Shown here piece by piece: positions 60,927 through 64,000 of a stretch of 64,000 bases of DNA (position 1 is its first letter; each line of letters begins with the position of its first letter). Location: NCBI RefSeq assembly GCF_003867075.1, contig NZ_CP032544.1, forward strand, positions 124,001 through 188,000. The letters are read 5' to 3'. Both the position numbers and the translations under genes were made by a program. The notes under the pieces are model-generated. The model was not told the origin of the DNA. It saw only the letters and a list, made by a program, of their open reading frames with translations, and did no database searches. This DNA comes from Tenacibaculum mesophilum (lineage in GTDB: Bacteria > Bacteroidota > Bacteroidia > Flavobacteriales > Flavobacteriaceae).

Positions 60927-61393
60927 TATGAGTTATTGTTTTTTGGGGTTACCATTCCAGAAATTTTAATAATTTCTCTTCCTTTTTCTGTGTTGGTAGT
61001 TAAAGTAATAGATTTAGATTGTTTGTTAACTCTACCATTGGTATTGAAGCTAACTTTAATATTTCCTGTTTTACCAGGAGCAATAGCTTCTTTTGGCCAT
61101 TCAGGAACAGTACAACCACAAGATGCCTGCGCATTTGTAATAATTAAATCACTCTTACCAGTATTTGTTACTACGAAAGTGGTTTTAACAACTTCACCTT
61201 CGTTAACAGTACCAAAGTCAAATTCTTCTTTATCGAAAGAAATCACAGGAGCTCCTAAACCTATAGAGCTATCTCTTTTTTCTGCTTTTTCAAGATTTTC
61301 TTTTTTAACTTTTGATGAAGCATTCCCCTGTCCGCACGAAACTAACATTCCTGCAGAAACAACAAATGCTACCATTACTGCTATTTTCTTCAT
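60926..61393 (-). CDS. DUF1573 lipoprotein
   Basis: The lipoprotein signal ends GMLVSC (Cys 20). The 155-residue protein then has a DUF1573 Ig-like domain (FDFGTVNEGEVVKTTFVVTNTGKSDLIITNAQASCGCTVPEW, quoted in part), including the conserved SCGCT motif. It is common in Bacteroidota; function unknown. It lies between nusB and yajC. Confidence 0.9.
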   Translation of the reverse strand: MKKIAVMVAFVVSAGMLVSCGQGNASSKVKKENLEKAEKRDSSIGLGAPVISFDKEEFDFGTVNEGEVVKTTFVVTNTGKSDLIITNAQASCGCTVPEWPKEAIAPGKTGNIKVSFNTNGRVNKQSKSITLTTNTEKGREIIKISGMVTPKNNNS

Positions 61394-61432
61394 TTTAAAA
61401 TATTTTTAGTTTGTTGTAAAAATACTAATTTA

Positions 61433-62371
61433 TTATAATAAACCTCTACCTATTTTAACCATCTTATTTGAACTTAGATAGTCTTTGGCTAATTTATCTA
61501 AAACTCCATTAATAAAGTAACCACTTTTGTTTGTTGAATAATCTTTTGCTAACTCAATATATTCATTTATGGTAACTCTACTTGGAATTGAAGGGAAGTG
61601 TAAAAATTCTGTAATAGCCATTTTAATAATAATCATATCAATATCAGCAATCCTATCAGCTTCCCAGTTAGGAGTTTTCTCTTTAATGTCCTCTTCGTAT
61701 TTGTGTTGATGTAACATTGTTTTTGTAAACAAATCAGAAACAAAAACTTTATCATCATTGTCTTTATACAAACTACCTAATATGAAAGGCTTATTTACTT
61801 TTTGTTTGTTTAAAGATTTAAGAATCCAAGTATTTACAAAAGGAATATCATCAACCCAAGAAATCATTTTATCTTCAAAATAATCAGCTAACTTTTCATT
61901 AGGGGCTACTATATCTCTAAAAAAGTCAATGACAAAGGCTTTATCTATGTTGTAAGAGTTTTCAACAGTGTCCATGTACTTTTTATAAAGGTCACTTCTT
62001 TGTAATTCATCTAATAAGATTTTTACATACTCATCATCAAGATCCCAATAATTAAGCTTGTTAAGCTCAACATACCCTTCTAAACTTACACTTTCATTAA
62101 GTGAGTTTAAAAGTTTATTGTCTATAAATTTTGTATTTGGGTTGAGTTCCTCTTTTGTAGCTAGTATTTTCTTTTTAGAAAGCTCTATTCTCTTACGAGC
62201 TAATTTTTGTACTTCAACTAATAATTGAAGGTTTAAAACGTACAAATCGTACATTTTTTGAATGCTGTGTTTTAAGAATTTTTCTTCCTTAACTAAATCA
62301 TCGCTATGCGATTGCTGCATCGCATAAACCGACTGCATTACTTTAACACGAATATGTCTTCTGTTAATCAT
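61433..62371 (-). CDS. nusB: Transcription antitermination factor NusB (extended bacteroidotal form)
   Basis: The 312-residue length is about twice that of E. coli NusB because of an extra N-terminal helical region; Bacteroidota share this form. The NusB fold is at the C-terminus (DMIIIKMAITEFLHFPSIPSRVTINEYIELAKDYSTNKSGYFINGVLDKLAKD, quoted in part). It binds boxA RNA with NusE in rRNA antitermination. The N-terminus RRHIRVKVMQSVYAMQQS is typical. Confidence 0.9.
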   Translation of the reverse strand: MINRRHIRVKVMQSVYAMQQSHSDDLVKEEKFLKHSIQKMYDLYVLNLQLLVEVQKLARKRIELSKKKILATKEELNPNTKFIDNKLLNSLNESVSLEGYVELNKLNYWDLDDEYVKILLDELQRSDLYKKYMDTVENSYNIDKAFVIDFFRDIVAPNEKLADYFEDKMISWVDDIPFVNTWILKSLNKQKVNKPFILGSLYKDNDDKVFVSDLFTKTMLHQHKYEEDIKEKTPNWEADRIADIDMIIIKMAITEFLHFPSIPSRVTINEYIELAKDYSTNKSGYFINGVLDKLAKDYLSSNKMVKIGRGLL

Positions 62372-62391
62372 TCTAAAGAACTTTAAAAAAA

Positions 62392-62420
62392 AGAGCGATA
62401 GAAACTATTTCTAACGCTCT
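62392..62420 (-). terminator. Intrinsic terminator after leucine dehydrogenase
   Basis: Arms at 62392-62404 and 62408-62420 pair over 13 bp with one mismatch and are followed on the minus strand by a T run. It ends the leucine dehydrogenase transcript before nusB. Confidence 0.75.
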
Positions 62421-62421
62421 G

Positions 62422-62429
62422 CAAAAGTA
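62422..62429 (-). promoter_or_regulatory. Candidate -7 promoter box (TACTTTTG) for nusB
   Basis: It fits TANNTTTG on the minus strand, 50 nt before the nusB ATG. The terminator at 62392-62420 lies between it and the gene, which weakens the call. Confidence 0.25.
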
Positions 62430-62448
62430 AAACTTTTTTATTTTTTAT

Positions 62449-63549
62449 CTAGCTATTTTGCTCTTTTTTGCGAGCATCAATTCTTGCTTGTGCAATATTG
62501 AAAGCAGCTTGATGTGTAGTGATATTCTCTTTTTCTGATAAATTAAAAATTTCTAATGTAGTATTGTAAATGTTTTCAGTTCTTTTTAAGCTCTCAGCTT
62601 TATCGTAACCAACAACTTCAGCATATACATTAATAATTCCACCAGCGTTAATTAAGAAATCAGGAGCATAAGCAATTCCCTTTTCTTTTAACATTGTACC
62701 GTGTTTTAATTCATTTGCTAATTGGTTGTTAGCAGCACCTGCAATTACCTTAGCTTTTAATTGAGCGATACTTTCATCATTAATAGTAGCACCTAAAGCA
62801 CATGGAGCGTAAATATCAACATCTAATCCAAAAATGTCATTTCCTAACACTACGTTTGCACCATATTTTTTACTTAATTCTTCTAAACGAGCCTCGTTAA
62901 TATCGTTTAAAATAACTTGAGCTCCTTCGTCGGTAATGTGTTTAACTAAAGTTTCTCCAACATGACCAACACCTTGAACTAATACTTTTTTACCGTCTAA
63001 GTTATCAGTTCCAAACTTGTATTTAGCTGCAGCTTTCATTCCCATGTAAACACCATAAGCTGTTACAGGAGAAGGGTTTCCAGAGCCTCCAATACTTTCA
63101 GAAACACCTGTTACATGTGGAGTAACTTCACGGATTATATCCATGTCACGGGTTTCCATTCCTACATCTTCAGCAGTAATATATTTTCCACTTAAAGAAT
63201 TAACAAACTCACCAAATTTACGCATTAAAGCGTCATTTTTTTGAGTTTTAGCATCACCAATAATAACTGCTTTACCACCTCCAAGGTTTAATCCAGTAAC
63301 AGCAGATTTGTAAGTCATACCACGAGACAAACGTAACACATCGTTTAAAGCTTCCCATTCACTTCTATATTGCCACATTCTAGTACCTCCTAAAGCAGGC
63401 CCTAAAGTTGTATTGTGGATACCGATAATTGCTTTTAAACCTGTATCTTCGTCGTTGCAAAAAACGATTTGCTCGTGATTGTCAAAAGATAACTGACCGA
63501 ACACTGGGTCATTCTTAAGATCTTTAGTATCAATGATTTCTGATGTCAT
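62449..63549 (-). CDS. Leucine/Glu-Leu-Phe-Val-family dehydrogenase
   Basis: The 366-residue protein matches leucine dehydrogenases: GPALGGTRMW near residue 50, catalytic Lys in RLSRGMTYKSAVTGLNLGGGKAVI (quoted in part, near 75-95), dinucleotide-binding VLVQGVGHVGETL near 189-201 and NNQLANELKHG. It deaminates branched-chain amino acids with NAD+. The conserved neighbour set nusB-DUF1573-yajC supports the assignment. A TACTTTTG box lies 52 nt before the ATG. Confidence 0.9.
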   Translation of the reverse strand: MTSEIIDTKDLKNDPVFGQLSFDNHEQIVFCNDEDTGLKAIIGIHNTTLGPALGGTRMWQYRSEWEALNDVLRLSRGMTYKSAVTGLNLGGGKAVIIGDAKTQKNDALMRKFGEFVNSLSGKYITAEDVGMETRDMDIIREVTPHVTGVSESIGGSGNPSPVTAYGVYMGMKAAAKYKFGTDNLDGKKVLVQGVGHVGETLVKHITDEGAQVILNDINEARLEELSKKYGANVVLGNDIFGLDVDIYAPCALGATINDESIAQLKAKVIAGAANNQLANELKHGTMLKEKGIAYAPDFLINAGGIINVYAEVVGYDKAESLKRTENIYNTTLEIFNLSEKENITTHQAAFNIAQARIDARKKEQNS

Positions 63550-63601
63550 TTGTTTTGTTTTTTTATTTGAGATGATTTGGGTAATCTCAAAAATTAGATG
63601 A

Positions 63602-63609
63602 CAAAAGTA
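63602..63609 (-). promoter_or_regulatory. Candidate -7 promoter box (TACTTTTG) for leucine dehydrogenase
   Basis: It fits TANNTTTG on the minus strand. The 52-nt leader includes an inverted repeat, TTTGAGAT (63566-63573) and ATCTCAAA (63584-63591), that could form a hairpin. Confidence 0.4.
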
Positions 63610-63704
63610 AGAAATCGTTAAAACATAAGCAAAAAAAGAGGTCTCAATTAAGGTATCTTTAACAAGACCCTTTTATAAAGTTTAATTTTTATAATAAAAT
63701 AGAA

Positions 63705-64000
63705 TTGAAAGCATTACAATACTTAAACAAGTACTTTGTTAAATACAAATGGAGGTTATTATTAGGAGTTTTTATAACTGTATTAGCTAAAATATTTACA
63801 TTAAAAGTGCCTAATTATGTGTTAACTTCTTTAAATGTTGTGGAAGATTATCAATTAGGTAAAATAACTGAAATATCAGAAGTTAAAAGTATCCTTTTTA
63901 CAAATATTTTGCTTATAGTAGGGGTAACACTGTTAGGTGGTTTCTTTACATTCTTAATGCGTCAAACTATAATTGTAATGTCTCGATTAATAGAGTTTGA
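63705..64000 (+). CDS. ABC exporter with fused membrane and ATPase domains (5' part only)
   Basis: From a TTG at 63705 the frame is open to the window edge (98 codons). It reads KALQYLNKYFVKYKWRLLLG, then a first helix (VFITVLAKIFTLKVPNYVL), a linker, and a second helix (TNILLIVGVTLLGGFFTFLMRQ). This is the usual start of flavobacterial MsbA-like ABC half-transporters. No ATG occurs before the first helix, so the TTG start is likely. The ATPase domain lies outside the window. Confidence 0.7.
   Translation, partial: MKALQYLNKYFVKYKWRLLLGVFITVLAKIFTLKVPNYVLTSLNVVEDYQLGKITEISEVKSILFTNILLIVGVTLLGGFFTFLMRQTIIVMSRLIEF

Noticed and set aside
60936..61409. Long plus-strand frame opposite the DUF1573 gene
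   Set aside because: It is the exact antisense of a recognisable lipoprotein with signal peptide and SCGCT motif; the antisense protein has no family features.
1..64000. CRISPR array, tRNA, rRNA, prophage or intact IS
   Set aside because: I looked for regularly spaced repeats, cloverleaf-like segments, rRNA-like stretches and transposase motifs and saw none; the 23-bp array is only three units and has no spacer-like diversity.

Overview
The window looks like a chromosomal stretch of a marine-type Flavobacteriaceae (Bacteroidota). It is AT-rich by eye. It carries three proteins with the type IX secretion type B C-terminal domain, an extended NusB, and housekeeping blocks in the order usual for this family (tpx-dgkA-ftsK-lolA, lptG-ribB, and leucine dehydrogenase-nusB-DUF1573-yajC, ybbR-coaE, two-component pair). 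Repeated TANNTTTG boxes, the -7 element of Bacteroidota promoters, lie close to start codons. A Tenacibaculum-like genus is possible, but the sequence alone cannot settle it. I saw no rRNA, tRNA, CRISPR array, phage or intact insertion sequence.

Layout. 0-3.4 kb: a cut-off DUF7738-like gene, then type II NADH dehydrogenase with two small genes, and an AraC-GyrI regulator. 3.4-8.1 kb: a compact five-gene minus-strand operon encoding a small membrane protein, an ApbE-like FMN transferase, RnfC-like and RnfD-like subunits and a lipoprotein nitroreductase. The other Rnf subunits are absent, and this is my main candidate for an undescribed system. 8.1-21.7 kb: a detoxification region. It has a MarR-controlled operon (SnoaL protein, quinone-reductase/NTF2 fusion, atypical SDR, ankyrin lipoprotein), an AraC gene followed by a double-NTF2 protein and a dienelactone-hydrolase-like enzyme, a royal-jelly-type beta-propeller with a VOC protein, and a Crp/Fnr gene followed by a 23-bp-period repeat array and DJ-1/PfpI, MFS, aldo-keto reductase and luciferase-like oxidoreductase genes.

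21.7-30.2 kb: ribB with a degenerate GTP cyclohydrolase II half, lptG, lolA, ftsK, dgkA, tpx, and divergently a MATE exporter with a small acidic protein. 30.2-37.5 kb: an M23 peptidase coupled to a predicted beta-propeller protein, a DUF6892-like acidic protein, a DoxD-DoxA membrane protein, a small Cys protein, a GNAT acetyltransferase with a broken lipoprotein gene next to it, DUF4272, and a CtlX-type citrulline/arginine deiminase-family enzyme. 37.6-42.6 kb: an FAD/Fe-S D-2-hydroxyacid dehydrogenase, an Lrp regulator and a DUF1338/HglS 2-oxoadipate enzyme. Together these suggest 2-oxoadipate to D-2-hydroxyglutarate to 2-oxoglutarate catabolism.

42.9-64 kb: an acidic lipoprotein, uvrB, three tandem type IX-secreted surface proteins that look like mosaics of one another, an ABC-2 exporter, another lipoprotein, an RprXY-like two-component system, coaE, ybbR, yajC, a DUF1573 lipoprotein, nusB, leucine dehydrogenase, and the first 98 codons of an ABC exporter running off the right edge.
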